Shown piece after piece: positions 54,339-63,450 of a stretch of DNA of 64,000 nt. Under the pieces are notes generated by a model. It saw nothing but the letters and a program-made list of their open reading frames with translations, made no database searches and was not told the DNA's origin. A program made the position numbers and the translations under genes. The stretch lies in contig NZ_VFQE01000001.1 in the NCBI RefSeq assembly GCF_006717095.1, forward strand, positions 124,001-188,000, written 5' to 3'. The DNA comes from Blastococcus colisei. GTDB lineage: Bacteria; Actinomycetota; Actinomycetes; Mycobacteriales; Geodermatophilaceae. Each line of letters begins with the position of its first letter. Within the stretch, counting starts at the first letter, position 1.

Positions 54339-55751
54339 TCAGAGGGCGGGACGGCGCTCGCCGAAGCGGGTGGCCTGCTCGAAGGCGTGCCCCGCCTCCA
54401 GCACCCGCCGGTCGGCGCGGGGCGGGCCGACGACCTGCAGGCCCACGGGCAGCCCGTCCGGCGTGAACCCGCCCGGCACCGACAGCGCCGGGCAGCCGGT
54501 CGCCGAGATGACCGTGCAGGAGCGCATCCACTCCAGGTAGTTGTCCTGGTGGACGCCGGCGATCTCGGTCGGGTACTCGATCTCCACGGGGAAGGGCAGC
54601 ACCTGCGTCGTCGGGGCGAGCAGCACGTCGTACCGCTCGAAGAAGGACACCACCCGCTCGTAGAGCTTCGTGTGCACCTGCTCGGCGCGGGCGACGTCGG
54701 AGCCGGTCAGCTTGGCGCCCAGCTCGGCGTTCCAGCGGATCGACTCCTTGACCTTGTCCGGGTGCCGGCGCGCCAGATCGCTGAACGTCGCGTCGAACAG
54801 CCACGCCCGCAGCGTCCCGAACACCTCGTCCGCGCCGGACAGGTCGGGGCAGGCCTCCTCCACGGACGCCCCCAGCGACTCGAACACCGCGACGGACGGC
54901 GTCAGTACCGCGGTGATCGCCGGGTCCGCGGTCACCTGTCCTCCCAGGTCCGGCGCCCAGGCCACCCGCAGGCCGTCCAGCCGCTCGGGCAGCGGTGCGG
55001 CGAACCCTGCCGGGTCGTCCGCGAGCGCGATCGGCACCCGCGGATCCGGTCCGGCCAGCACCGACAGCTGCAGCGCCACGTCGGCGACGGTGCGCCCCAT
55101 CGGGCCCTGCACCGACAGCTGCGACCACCCCATGGGCGCGGGCCAGGTCGGCACCCGGCCCGGCGTCGGACGCAGGCCCACCACGTTGCAGAACGCGGCC
55201 GGGTTGCGCAGCGAGCCGCCCATGTCGCTGCCGTCGGCCAGCGGTACGAAGCCGGCGGCCAGGGCCGCGGCCCCGCCGCCCGACGAGCCACCGGCCGACA
55301 GCCCGTGCCGGTAGGGGTTGTGGGTGGCGCCGAACAGGGTGTTGAAGGTGTGCGAGCCGGCCGCGAACTCCGGCACGTTCGTCTTCCCCACGCGGATCGC
55401 CCCGGCCGCCGCCATCCGCGCCACGACCAGCTCGTCGCGCAGCGGCACGGTGTCGGCGTGCAGCGGCGAGCCCCACGTCGTCCGCATGCCGCCCGTGGCG
55501 TGGGTGTCCTTGTGCGCCACCGGCAGGCCGTGCAGCGGGCCGACGGGATCCCCCGCGGCAAGCGCCGCGTCGGCCGCGTCGGCCGCCGCCCTGGCGCCGT
55601 CGGCGTCGAGGGTGACGACGGCGTTCACGTCCGGGTCCAGCCGGTCGATCCGATCGAGGTGCGCGGCCAGCAGCTCGCGCGCGGAGATCTCGCGGGCACG
55701 CAGCAGCGCGGCCAGCTCGGTGGCGGGCCGGAAGCACAGGTCGTCGGTCAC
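54339..55751 (-). CDS. amidase signature family enzyme
   Basis: 470 residues, GTG start. Hydrolyses amide bonds by the Ser-cisSer-Lys triad: Lys81 (PVAHKDTHAT), Ser156 (SAGGSSGGGAAALA) and Ser180 (DGSDMGGSLRNPA). The spacing between the two serines (24) equals the family standard. The C-terminal half has LLAPTTQVLPFPV and CPALSVPGGFTPDGLPVGLQ. Specificity (fatty amide, indoleacetamide, amino acid amide) cannot be told. Not GatA, since no gatB/gatC neighbours exist and the sequence is shorter and unlike GatA. It is convergent with zwf and divergent from the helicase. Confidence 0.9.
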   Translation of the reverse strand: MTDDLCFRPATELAALLRAREISARELLAAHLDRIDRLDPDVNAVVTLDADGARAAADAADAALAAGDPVGPLHGLPVAHKDTHATGGMRTTWGSPLHADTVPLRDELVVARMAAAGAIRVGKTNVPEFAAGSHTFNTLFGATHNPYRHGLSAGGSSGGGAAALAAGFVPLADGSDMGGSLRNPAAFCNVVGLRPTPGRVPTWPAPMGWSQLSVQGPMGRTVADVALQLSVLAGPDPRVPIALADDPAGFAAPLPERLDGLRVAWAPDLGGQVTADPAITAVLTPSVAVFESLGASVEEACPDLSGADEVFGTLRAWLFDATFSDLARRHPDKVKESIRWNAELGAKLTGSDVARAEQVHTKLYERVVSFFERYDVLLAPTTQVLPFPVEIEYPTEIAGVHQDNYLEWMRSCTVISATGCPALSVPGGFTPDGLPVGLQVVGPPRADRRVLEAGHAFEQATRFGERRPAL

Positions 55752-55813
55752 CGGCCGAGCCTGTCATGCCCCCGTGACGCGCGGAACGAGCCAGGGGGGA
55801 ACGATGGAGCGCG

Positions 55814-57484
55814 ATGGACGGCGAACGAGACACCAGCGAGGACGGCCCGACCTTCGACGATCTCGGCCTGCGGCCCGAGTTGCTGGCGGCCCTGAGCGCC
55901 CTCGGCTACGAGGAGCCCACGCCGATCCAGCAGGAAGCCGTCCCGCCGCTGGTGGAGGGTCGCGACCTGCTCGGCCAGGCGGCGACCGGCACGGGCAAGA
56001 CCGCCGCGTTCGCGCTGCCGGTGCTGCAGCGGCTGACCGCACACCGCACGCAACGCCCGCCGGTCGCCCTCGTCCTGGTGCCCACCCGCGAGCTCGCCGT
56101 CCAGGTGTCGGAGGCGCTGCACCGCTACGGCAAGGACCTCGGCGCCCGCGTCCTGCCCGTCTACGGGGGCGCCCCGATCGTTCGGCAGCTGCGCAGCCTC
56201 GAGCACGGGGTGGACGTCGTCGTCGCGACACCGGGACGGGCCCTGGACCTGCTCAACCGCGGCAGCCTGCAGCTGGGCGAGGTCGCCACCGTCGTCCTGG
56301 ACGAGGCCGACGAGATGCTCGACATGGGGTTCGCCGAGGACCTGGAGGCGATCCTCGACGAGACGCCGGAGACCCGGCAGACCGTCCTCTTCTCCGCGAC
56401 GATGCCCCGCCGGCTCGACGCGCTGGCCCGCCGGCACCTCAGCGACCCGGTCCGCATCACCATCGCCAAGGAGAAGGCGGCCGCGGGGGAGGCGCCGCGG
56501 GTGCGCCAGACCGCCTACGTCGTCCCCCGTGCGGCGAAGCCCGCCGCACTCGGCCGGATCCTCGACATCGAGGCGCCGACGGCGGCGATCGTCTTCTGCC
56601 GCACCCGCGAAGAGGTCGACTCGCTCACCGAGACGCTCAACGGCCGCGGATACCGCGCCGAGGCGCTGCACGGCGGGATGAGCCAGGAGCAGCGCGACCG
56701 CGTCATGGGCCGGCTGCGCGGGGGGACGGCGGACCTGCTGGTGGCCACCGACGTCGCCGCCCGGGGGCTGGACATCGAGCAGCTGACCCACGTCGTCAAC
56801 TACGACGTGCCGTCGGCCCCGGAGTCCTACGTGCACCGCATCGGGCGCGTGGGCCGGGCCGGCCGGGAGGGCGTCGCGATCACCCTGGCCGAGCCCCGTG
56901 AGCACCGGATGCTCAAGACGATCGAGCGGGTCGCTGGCAACCCGATCTCGGTGCAGACGGTGCCGACCGTCGCCGACCTGCGTGCCCGGCAGCTCGACCT
57001 GACCCGCGGGGCGCTGCGGGAGAGCCTGCTCAGCGACGACCTCGACCGGTTCCGCGTCGTGGTGGAGACCCTGGCCGACGAGTTCGACCTCATGGAGGTG
57101 GCGCTCGCCGCGGTGAAGCTCGCGCACGAGAGCGGGGGCGCGGCCGACGACGACGAGGAGATCCCGCAGGTCACGTTCCGCCCGGACGCAGCTCGCCGGC
57201 CCGACACCCGTGGTTCCGCTCCGAGGACCCGCCGGCCTTCCGGAGGTCCGGTCGCCCGGTTGTTCGTCGGTGCCGGACGGGAGGCCGGGATCCGGCCCGG
57301 TGACCTCGTCGGCGCGATCACCGGCGAGACCGGCCTGACCGGCCGCGACATCGGCGCCATCGAGATCCACCAGCGGTTCGCGCTGGTGGAGGTTCCGGAG
57401 CCGGCCGCCAACGAGGTGATCAGCGCCCTCAAGGCGACGATGATCAAGGGACGGAAGGCGACGGTCCGCCGCGACAAGAGCTAG
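55814..57484 (+). CDS. DEAD-box RNA helicase with DbpA-type C-terminal domain
   Basis: 556 residues. All helicase motifs are present: FDDLGLRPELLAALSALGY with Q motif PTPIQQEA, Walker A ATGTGKT, PTRELAVQ, TPGR, DEAD (VVLDEADEMLDMGF), SAT (LFSATMP), and HRIGRVGRAGREG. The C-terminal 75 residues (LFVGAGREAGIRPGDLVGAI ... IHQRFALVEVP) form a DbpA RNA-binding domain, as in DeaD/CsdA. It probably remodels structured RNA in ribosome assembly or cold adaptation. ATG 55814 has only a weak purine tract upstream (AGGGGGGAACG). Confidence 0.94.
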   Translation: MDGERDTSEDGPTFDDLGLRPELLAALSALGYEEPTPIQQEAVPPLVEGRDLLGQAATGTGKTAAFALPVLQRLTAHRTQRPPVALVLVPTRELAVQVSEALHRYGKDLGARVLPVYGGAPIVRQLRSLEHGVDVVVATPGRALDLLNRGSLQLGEVATVVLDEADEMLDMGFAEDLEAILDETPETRQTVLFSATMPRRLDALARRHLSDPVRITIAKEKAAAGEAPRVRQTAYVVPRAAKPAALGRILDIEAPTAAIVFCRTREEVDSLTETLNGRGYRAEALHGGMSQEQRDRVMGRLRGGTADLLVATDVAARGLDIEQLTHVVNYDVPSAPESYVHRIGRVGRAGREGVAITLAEPREHRMLKTIERVAGNPISVQTVPTVADLRARQLDLTRGALRESLLSDDLDRFRVVVETLADEFDLMEVALAAVKLAHESGGAADDDEEIPQVTFRPDAARRPDTRGSAPRTRRPSGGPVARLFVGAGREAGIRPGDLVGAITGETGLTGRDIGAIEIHQRFALVEVPEPAANEVISALKATMIKGRKATVRRDKS

Positions 57485-57487
57485 GGC

Positions 57488-60094
57488 TCAGGCGGTGCCG
57501 CGCTCCGGCGGCACGGTGGGGGGCACCTTGTTCGGGCCGGCCTCGGCCGGCCGGGGCCGGTCCTGCCGGTGCAGCCGGACGGCGACCAGCGCGACGTCGT
57601 CCTCGGGCCGGCCGTGGACGAGCCGTTCGAGCAGCTCGTCGAGCATCTCCTGCAGCGGCAGGTCGGCCAGCTCGACGAGGGCGTCGCGCAGCCGGACCAG
57701 GCCCGCGTCGAGGTCGGCGTCGCGGCGCTCGATGAGGCCGTCGGTGTAGAGCAGGACCGTCGCGCCCCGGTCCAGCGTCACCACCGACTCCCGGCGGCGG
57801 GCGTCCGCGTCCACGCCCAGGAGCAGGTCGCCCCGCCAGCTGGCGAGCTCGGCCACGCTCCCGTCGGGGTTGACGACCAGGGGTGGCAGGTGGCCGGCGT
57901 TCGCCCAGCGCATCCGGGTGACGCCCCGCTCCAGCTCGTCCGGGGTCTGCTCGAACCGGGCGATGGCTGCCGTGGCCAGCGTTCCCGTCTGCAGCGTGGC
58001 CATCGAGGCGTCCAGGCCGCGGAGCACCTCCGCCGGGCCGGCGTCGCTGTAGGTGGCGATCCCCCGGAGCAGGCCGCGCAACTGACCCATGGCTGCCGCC
58101 GCCTCCGTGTCGTGACCGACCACGTCGCCGATGACGAGCATCGTCGAGCCGCCGGGCTGCAGGAAGGCGTCGTACCAGTCGCCACCGACGCGGGCCGCCT
58201 CGGCGGCCGGCAGGTAGCGGACGGCGATCTCGGCGTGGTCGGGCTCCGGCGGCTCCGTCAGCAGGCTGCGCTGGAGCCCCTCGGCCAACTGCTGCTGGGC
58301 GTTGTAGAGCCGCGCGTTGTCCAGCGCCAGCCCCGCACGGTCGGCCACGTCCTGGGCGATGGCGAGGTCTTCGTCCGTCATCTCGGTCCCCGGCCGGTAG
58401 TAGGCGGTCACCAGACCGAGGGTGCGTCCACGACCGCGCATCGGGAGGACGACGGCGCTGTGCGGGTGCAGGATCTGCGCCAGGTCGCGCGCCTCGCCGG
58501 GCGCCAGCATGCCCAGCACCGTCTCGCCGCTCTCCCTGACCGCCTCGCCGCTGACCAGCGCCCGGGCCACCGGTGAGCCGACCGGCATGGAGTCCAGACG
58601 CACGTCGGCGTACCGCTCCAGCAGCGGCTGGGACGCCGGGTCCGCGTGCCACGACGCGACGTCGCGCGGCCGGCCGTCGGGGTCGACGAGGGTGACGATG
58701 CAGAAGTCCGCCAGGGCCGGGACGACGATCCGCGGGAGGTGCGACACGGCCGTCGGCGCATCGAGGGTGCCGGCGAGCTCCGCGCTGACCTGCGCGAGGA
58801 TCGCCAGCCGGCGCGCCGAGCGATCCGCCCGGTCCTGCATCTGCCGCCGCTCGGTGACCTCGAGGAAGTAGACCGACAGGCCGTCCGGTGTGGGCCAGGC
58901 GCGCACCTCGAACCACCCGTCCAGCGGGGCGGGGTAGTAGGTGTCGAAGGTAGCCGGCTCGCCGGTCCGGACGGCGTTGCGGTAGCTGTCCTCGACGTTG
59001 CTGCCGACCGCAGAAGGGAAGGCGCTCCACAGGACCTGCCCGAGCAGCTCCTCTCGAGAGCTGCCGATCAGTCGCTCGGCCTCGGCGTTCACGTGGGTGA
59101 ACCGCCACTCGCGGTCGAGGCTGTAGAAGCCCGCGGGCATCGCCTCGAGCAGCCGGGTGACGAGGGCGGCACCCTCCCGCTCGCCGGTGGTGTCGTAGGC
59201 GGCGCCCAGGATCCGGACCGCCGAGCCGGCGGACCCCACGAGGGCGCGGCCCCGTGCGTGCACCCAGCGGGTCTCGCCGTCCGGACGGACCACCCGGTAT
59301 TCGGCGTCGTACTCGCCGCAGGTGTCGATGCACTGCTGCAGGGCCTCGGTGACCCGCTCGCGGTCGTCGGGGTGCAGCCGGGCGCTGAACGCCTCGATGG
59401 TCTCCTCGAAGGTGCCGGGCTCGTACCCGAACATCACGTTCAGCTGCTCGTCCCAGGACAGCCGCCCGCTGGCCAGGTCCCAGTCGAAGGTGCCGATGCC
59501 CGCGGCGTCGATCGCCAGGCCCCATCGGATGCGGTCGTTCTCGTACTGCTGGACGAGGGCGGAGAGCTCCAGCTCGGTCACGGTCGACTCGGCCAGCTGC
59601 TGCAGGGTGGCGACGTCGGCCTCGGACCATTCGCGGGGCGCCGGGCCGAACACGCACAGCGCGCCGATGACCAGGCCGCCGGACGTCGTCAGGGGTGTGC
59701 CGAGGTAGGCGCCGACCTGGCCGGAGGCGACCGGCGGCAGGTCGCGCACCCGGTCGTCGGCGCGGGCGTCGGGGACGACGAGGGAGGCGGCGCCGGTCGC
59801 GGTCACGGTGCAGAGCGAGGTCTCCAGCGGGCTCTCGCCCCCCACGGAGCCGGGCGGCAGGCCCGCACCGGCAGCGACCACCTGGACGTCGGTGAGCAGC
59901 GAGATCTGGCTGCCGGGGGTGCCGAGCAGTCGGCCGGCGAGCTCGGTCAGCCGGTCCAGGGCGTTGCTCCCGCCGCGCGCGGATCGCAGCCGCCGGGCCT
60001 CGACCACCCTGGCGGGCTGGCGGCGCAGCTCCGCTGCCGCACGTTCGCCGGATCGCGGGAACCCGGGGGGCGTGCGGTCTGCCGTTCGGTCCAC
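57488..60094 (-). CDS. GAF-PAS-PAS-GAF-PP2C (SpoIIE/RsbU-type) serine phosphatase
   Basis: 868 residues from GTG 60094, preceded by GGAAGGG. Order: GAF (about 45-185), PAS (190-310: WGLAIDAAGIGTFDWDLASG), PAS (315-425: LLEAMPAGFYSLDREWRF), GAF (440-590) and PP2C (620-840) with VGGDWYDAFL, IGDVVGHDTEAAAAMGQLRG and EDDVALVAVRLH. No LOV cysteine motif is present, so the PAS domains are not blue-light receptors. It shares its last three domains with the gene at 39145. It is convergent with the helicase (3-base gap). Target antagonist not identified. Confidence 0.9.
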   Translation of the reverse strand: MDRTADRTPPGFPRSGERAAAELRRQPARVVEARRLRSARGGSNALDRLTELAGRLLGTPGSQISLLTDVQVVAAGAGLPPGSVGGESPLETSLCTVTATGAASLVVPDARADDRVRDLPPVASGQVGAYLGTPLTTSGGLVIGALCVFGPAPREWSEADVATLQQLAESTVTELELSALVQQYENDRIRWGLAIDAAGIGTFDWDLASGRLSWDEQLNVMFGYEPGTFEETIEAFSARLHPDDRERVTEALQQCIDTCGEYDAEYRVVRPDGETRWVHARGRALVGSAGSAVRILGAAYDTTGEREGAALVTRLLEAMPAGFYSLDREWRFTHVNAEAERLIGSSREELLGQVLWSAFPSAVGSNVEDSYRNAVRTGEPATFDTYYPAPLDGWFEVRAWPTPDGLSVYFLEVTERRQMQDRADRSARRLAILAQVSAELAGTLDAPTAVSHLPRIVVPALADFCIVTLVDPDGRPRDVASWHADPASQPLLERYADVRLDSMPVGSPVARALVSGEAVRESGETVLGMLAPGEARDLAQILHPHSAVVLPMRGRGRTLGLVTAYYRPGTEMTDEDLAIAQDVADRAGLALDNARLYNAQQQLAEGLQRSLLTEPPEPDHAEIAVRYLPAAEAARVGGDWYDAFLQPGGSTMLVIGDVVGHDTEAAAAMGQLRGLLRGIATYSDAGPAEVLRGLDASMATLQTGTLATAAIARFEQTPDELERGVTRMRWANAGHLPPLVVNPDGSVAELASWRGDLLLGVDADARRRESVVTLDRGATVLLYTDGLIERRDADLDAGLVRLRDALVELADLPLQEMLDELLERLVHGRPEDDVALVAVRLHRQDRPRPAEAGPNKVPPTVPPERGTA

Positions 60095-60242
60095 GATGCC
60101 CTTCCGCCCGGCGCTGCCGGGGAGCGCGGGAGGCGCGACCCCGATGCTGGAGCCGCACCCCTCTCCCACAGTTATTGCATGCCCGATCCATTGGACGCAA
60201 CCAACCCGGAGGAAGGTCACGTTCGCGAACGGCGGCGGCTCC

Positions 60243-60989
60243 TCACGGAGCAGGGACGACGAGCGTCAGGGCGGTGCCGCCGCCATGTTCCACGTGCAAC
60301 CCCGCCCGTCGCAGCAGGCTCCTCAGCCGCACGACGTCGGCCGGCTCCGCCGTCGACAGGGCGAGCAGCCGGGCGACCCGGCCCTTGTGCGCCTTGTTGA
60401 AGTGGCTGACCACCGAGCGGCGGCCGTCCGGGCGCTCACTGAGCACCTCGAGGGTCACGGCGCCGGGCACGGGCGCGAGCGCGGCGTACGAGCCGCTGCG
60501 GAGATCGACGACGAGGTCGTCGACGGCTGCCAGGACGGGAGAGAGGGCCGGCTTCCACATCGCGCGCAGGGTCGGCAGGCCGGGGAGCGTCGAGCCGGCG
60601 GAGAGCCGGTAGGCCGGGATCGGGTCCTCGCCGCGGACCACCCCGAACAGCGCGGAGCCCACGGCCAGCCGCCGTCCGGCCCGGGCGCGCTGCGCCCGCG
60701 TCATCGAGGCGACGTCCAGCGCGTCGTAGAGGACACCGGTGTAGCGCTCCAGCGCCGGACGGGTGGGGCTCGTCCAGAGCTCGGCGTTGCGCGCGATCTC
60801 GGCGTCCTGCTTCGGTGAGAGGCCGAGGGCGGCGCGCGCGGCCGGGACGTCGCCGGCGAGCTTTCCCAGCGCCTCGGCGATCTCGGTGCGCACCGGGGTC
60901 AGTTCCGGTGCGGTCAGCGCGGCGAGGTCGAGCGGCGCGCCGTCCCCGCCGGGTGCCTTGGTCTCCGACGGCGGCAGCAGGACGAGCAC
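60243..60989 (-). CDS. yaaA: peroxide stress protein YaaA (DUF328 family)
   Basis: 248 residues from GTG 60989. Begins MLVLLPPSETKAPGGDG, the YaaA hallmark, and contains WTSPTRPALERYTGVLYDAL, GVVRGEDPIPAYRLS and VVSHFNKAHKGRVARLL. In E. coli YaaA lowers free iron and protects DNA under peroxide stress. A 14-base parS-like match lies inside the gene near its 3' end. Confidence 0.92.
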   Translation of the reverse strand: MLVLLPPSETKAPGGDGAPLDLAALTAPELTPVRTEIAEALGKLAGDVPAARAALGLSPKQDAEIARNAELWTSPTRPALERYTGVLYDALDVASMTRAQRARAGRRLAVGSALFGVVRGEDPIPAYRLSAGSTLPGLPTLRAMWKPALSPVLAAVDDLVVDLRSGSYAALAPVPGAVTLEVLSERPDGRRSVVSHFNKAHKGRVARLLALSTAEPADVVRLRSLLRRAGLHVEHGGGTALTLVVPAP

Positions 60990-61072
60990 GGAACGTGAGG
61001 TTACAGAATGGGCCCCCCTGCCCCCCGCCGCTCGCAGGCCCGCGGCGGGCCCCTGCAGGGCGGCCGAACGAC

Positions 61073-61265
61073 CTAGCCCGCGAGGTCGACGATCACGGGT
61101 GCGTGGTCGCTGGCGCCCTTGCCCTTGCGCTCCTCGCGGTCGATCCGCGCGCCCGTCACCCGGCCGGCGAATGCGGGGGAGCCGAGCACGAAGTCGATCC
61201 GCATGCCCTCGCGGCGCGGGAAGCGCAGCTGAGTGTAGTCCCAGTACGTGCGGGTGGGGCCCGTT
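61073..61265 (-). pseudogene. xth: 3' fragment of exodeoxyribonuclease III
   Basis: The frame encodes the C-terminal end of exodeoxyribonuclease III: YWDYTQLRFPRREGMRIDF, VLGSPAFAGRVTG and the catalytic SDHAPVIVDL, ending at TAG 61075-61073. Upstream of about 61265 the homology stops abruptly in unrelated, more AT-rich DNA, so roughly 200 N-terminal residues are missing from this side. The cut lies in the middle of a coding region, which points to insertion or deletion. The other half may lie past the window. Confidence 0.8.
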
Positions 61266-61822
61266 GACCAGCGAGACGACGCGCACTTCACCTCTGAGCT
61301 GCAGAGATACATGCCAGCCAATCAGTGTCAACCAACATCAATTACAAGATCATGTGCCCCGATTGTGCCCCACCAGGGTTTCCGGCCGCTCGCCGGCGCG
61401 GCGCTGGTGATCCGAATGCCTCAGCTCGGCCAGTGCGCGTCACGCAGCACCACCGCGCGAGCCCACGCGGTCGGCGCCTTCCACGCTCATCTGCGTCAGG
61501 CCGGGAACGGGCCGGACGTGGGCTCCGCACGGCGGCATCTTCGTACTCACGGGGTCCCGCGCCTGCCCGCGGCCTACCCTGCAGATGACGCTCCTGAGGA
61601 CTCGCCTCGTCGAGGCGGCCCAAGCTCAGGCGTCCTTCGGTGAGCGGCGACACGCCGCCCTGGCGCGACGCGCCGCCAGCTACCTGGCTGTGTGCTCTGG
61701 GTCGTTGTGTCGGTATCCGCAGGCATGATTCGCTCGAAGTGGTGAGCAGGCCTGGACAAGACGACCGCTCGGGCGTACCGGCCGGGGCGCAGTTAAGGTC
61801 GGGTCAAACCGAAGGGGGTCAC
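61266..61822. other. non-coding junction segment, AT-richer at left
   Basis: About 560 bases without a credible gene. Bases 61265-61370 are clearly lower in GC than the surrounding DNA and include a repeated GTGCCCC motif (61351 and 61366 region). The rest returns to high GC. Likely the boundary of an acquired element. Confidence 0.55.
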
Positions 61823-62113
61823 ATGACGGCGACAGTTGCCGACTGGCAGGAAACGGGGCCTGTCGACCTGCGCGGATGGGATCCATTGGCCGCGGACCGG
61901 GCTGCCGAGCGCCTGGAGCGGCGTGCCCGCGACCTCGCGCTCCGGATCGTCAACCGCCCGGGGGTTCACTCTGCCGACGAGGTGCTGCACGCGGTCTCCG
62001 TGCAGACCAGCCCGGACGCTGCCGCAGCGGCGATCGTCGCGCTTCTCTCCGAGGGGCAGCTCCGGCTGACTGGCCAGCACCGGCTCGTCCCGGGCGAGGC
62101 CGACCCTCAGTAG
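61823..62113 (+). CDS. small winged-helix-like hypothetical protein
   Basis: 96 residues. ATG 61823 follows AAGGGGG. The C-terminal half (LRIVNRPGVHSADEVLHAVS then AAAIVALLSEGQLRLTGQHR) looks like a helix-turn-helix with a wing, suggesting a small DNA-binding or adaptor protein. It converges with the dGTPase-like gene and overlaps its last seven bases. It could regulate or partner with it. I do not recognise a family. Confidence 0.6.
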   Translation: MTATVADWQETGPVDLRGWDPLAADRAAERLERRARDLALRIVNRPGVHSADEVLHAVSVQTSPDAAAAAIVALLSEGQLRLTGQHRLVPGEADPQ

Positions 62114-63450
62114 GCCATCCACGAGTCCAGGGCCGACTGCCCGGTCCGGCCGCGTAGCCGACCGTGCAGGTCGATCACCTGCGCCTCGGTCAGCATGGCG
62201 ATGTAATCGGCGACGCAGCGGGCGAGGCGCGCGGTCCTGTCGCGGTACGCGTTCGCATCCGGCTCGTCGTCGGACATGTGCCAGAGGTCTACCAGTCGCT
62301 TCGGGACCCGGTACTCCTCCCCCTCCCTGCGCGCGCGGGGGAACCACTCCATCAGGTCCTCGAACAGTTCGGCCATCAGCCGACGGTTGCCCTCCTGCAT
62401 GGTGGCCAGCGCCGGGTCGTGGATCACGTAGAACCAGATCAGCTGCTTGAGCATCTTGACGGCGTACTTCGTCTGCGCGGGCACGTCGATCGGGTCGTCC
62501 AGCGGTCCGACCCGGACGGCGCTCACGAAGCTGTTGATCATCTGGCCGGACGCTTGCTGGAGGGCAGCCAGGTCGTCCGAGCCCCCGCGGTAGTGCTTCG
62601 AGCGGCTCAGGAACGTCTCGGCGACGGTTCGGAAAGAGCGTTCCGCGAAGTCTGGACTGAACTCCGGGTCCTTGGGCGCCAGCTGCTTCGTCGCCGCGGC
62701 GACGAAGCGCGACATCTCGCGGCCGTCGGTGTCAAGTAGCCGGGCGATTGGAATCCGGCCGGCGCGCAGGAAGTCCTCCAGGTCGTGGACGGCGTAGGTA
62801 ACGTCGTCCGCCCAGTCCATGACCGCAGCCTCGAGGCTCTGGGCCCCGTCGGGGGACCCCCGGCGGGCAGTGTCGAACGCCTCGCGCTCCGTTGGGTAGG
62901 CGTTCCACTTCTGGTGAGGGCCCCGCTGCCCCTCCGGGCGCATTCGTGGGTACTTGATCAGCGCGTTCAGCGTCCGAGGATTGAGTCCGAGCCCGAGGCC
63001 GGTCTGCGGCCCCCGCCGGAGGATCTTCGTGACCAGGCGGAAGGTCTGGGCGTTGCCCTCGAAGCCATCCAGGCCGTTGCCCTCGCACCACTCGTTGAGA
63101 ACGGCCTCGCCGACGTGCCCGAACGGCGGGTGCCCGAGGTCGTGGGCGAGGCCGGCAGCCTCCGCCGCGGCGATGTCGATGCCGCGCCACGGTGCGAGGC
63201 GCGCGTCGCTGCCCGGCGCGCGGGCGAGGTGTTCCGCGAGCCGCCGCGCGATCTGCGCGACCTTCAGCGTGTGCGTCAGGCGGTTGTGGAACAGCGGGAT
63301 CTCGCCGACGGCGATCACCTGGGTCACGCCGCCAAGGCGCCGGAACCCGTCGGAGTACAGGATCCGGTCAACCCCGTGCTCGGACTGGCTCCGCCGGTCC
63401 CGGGTGGGCACCTCCTCCGCGACCGTGTTCTCCTCGCTCACCGGCTGCAC
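62107..63450 (-). CDS. dGTPase-like HD-domain triphosphohydrolase (atypical subfamily)
   Basis: 447 residues, HD superfamily. Likely hydrolyses deoxynucleoside triphosphates to deoxynucleosides and triphosphate. Metal ligands are in NRLTHTLKVAQIARRLAEHL, AAGLAHDLGHPPFGHVGE (His-Asp) and the later WADDVTYAVHDLEDFLRA. The N-terminus RILYSDGFRRLGGVTQVI matches the dGTPase entry helix but differs from the actinobacterial dgt beside dnaG, and the protein is in a segment that appears acquired. Such dGTPases lower dNTP pools and some limit phages. GTG 63450 is used; GTG 63441 is an alternative. Codon use is less GC-extreme than its neighbours. Confidence 0.88.
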   Translation of the reverse strand: MQPVSEENTVAEEVPTRDRRSQSEHGVDRILYSDGFRRLGGVTQVIAVGEIPLFHNRLTHTLKVAQIARRLAEHLARAPGSDARLAPWRGIDIAAAEAAGLAHDLGHPPFGHVGEAVLNEWCEGNGLDGFEGNAQTFRLVTKILRRGPQTGLGLGLNPRTLNALIKYPRMRPEGQRGPHQKWNAYPTEREAFDTARRGSPDGAQSLEAAVMDWADDVTYAVHDLEDFLRAGRIPIARLLDTDGREMSRFVAAATKQLAPKDPEFSPDFAERSFRTVAETFLSRSKHYRGGSDDLAALQQASGQMINSFVSAVRVGPLDDPIDVPAQTKYAVKMLKQLIWFYVIHDPALATMQEGNRRLMAELFEDLMEWFPRARREGEEYRVPKRLVDLWHMSDDEPDANAYRDRTARLARCVADYIAMLTEAQVIDLHGRLRGRTGQSALDSWMAY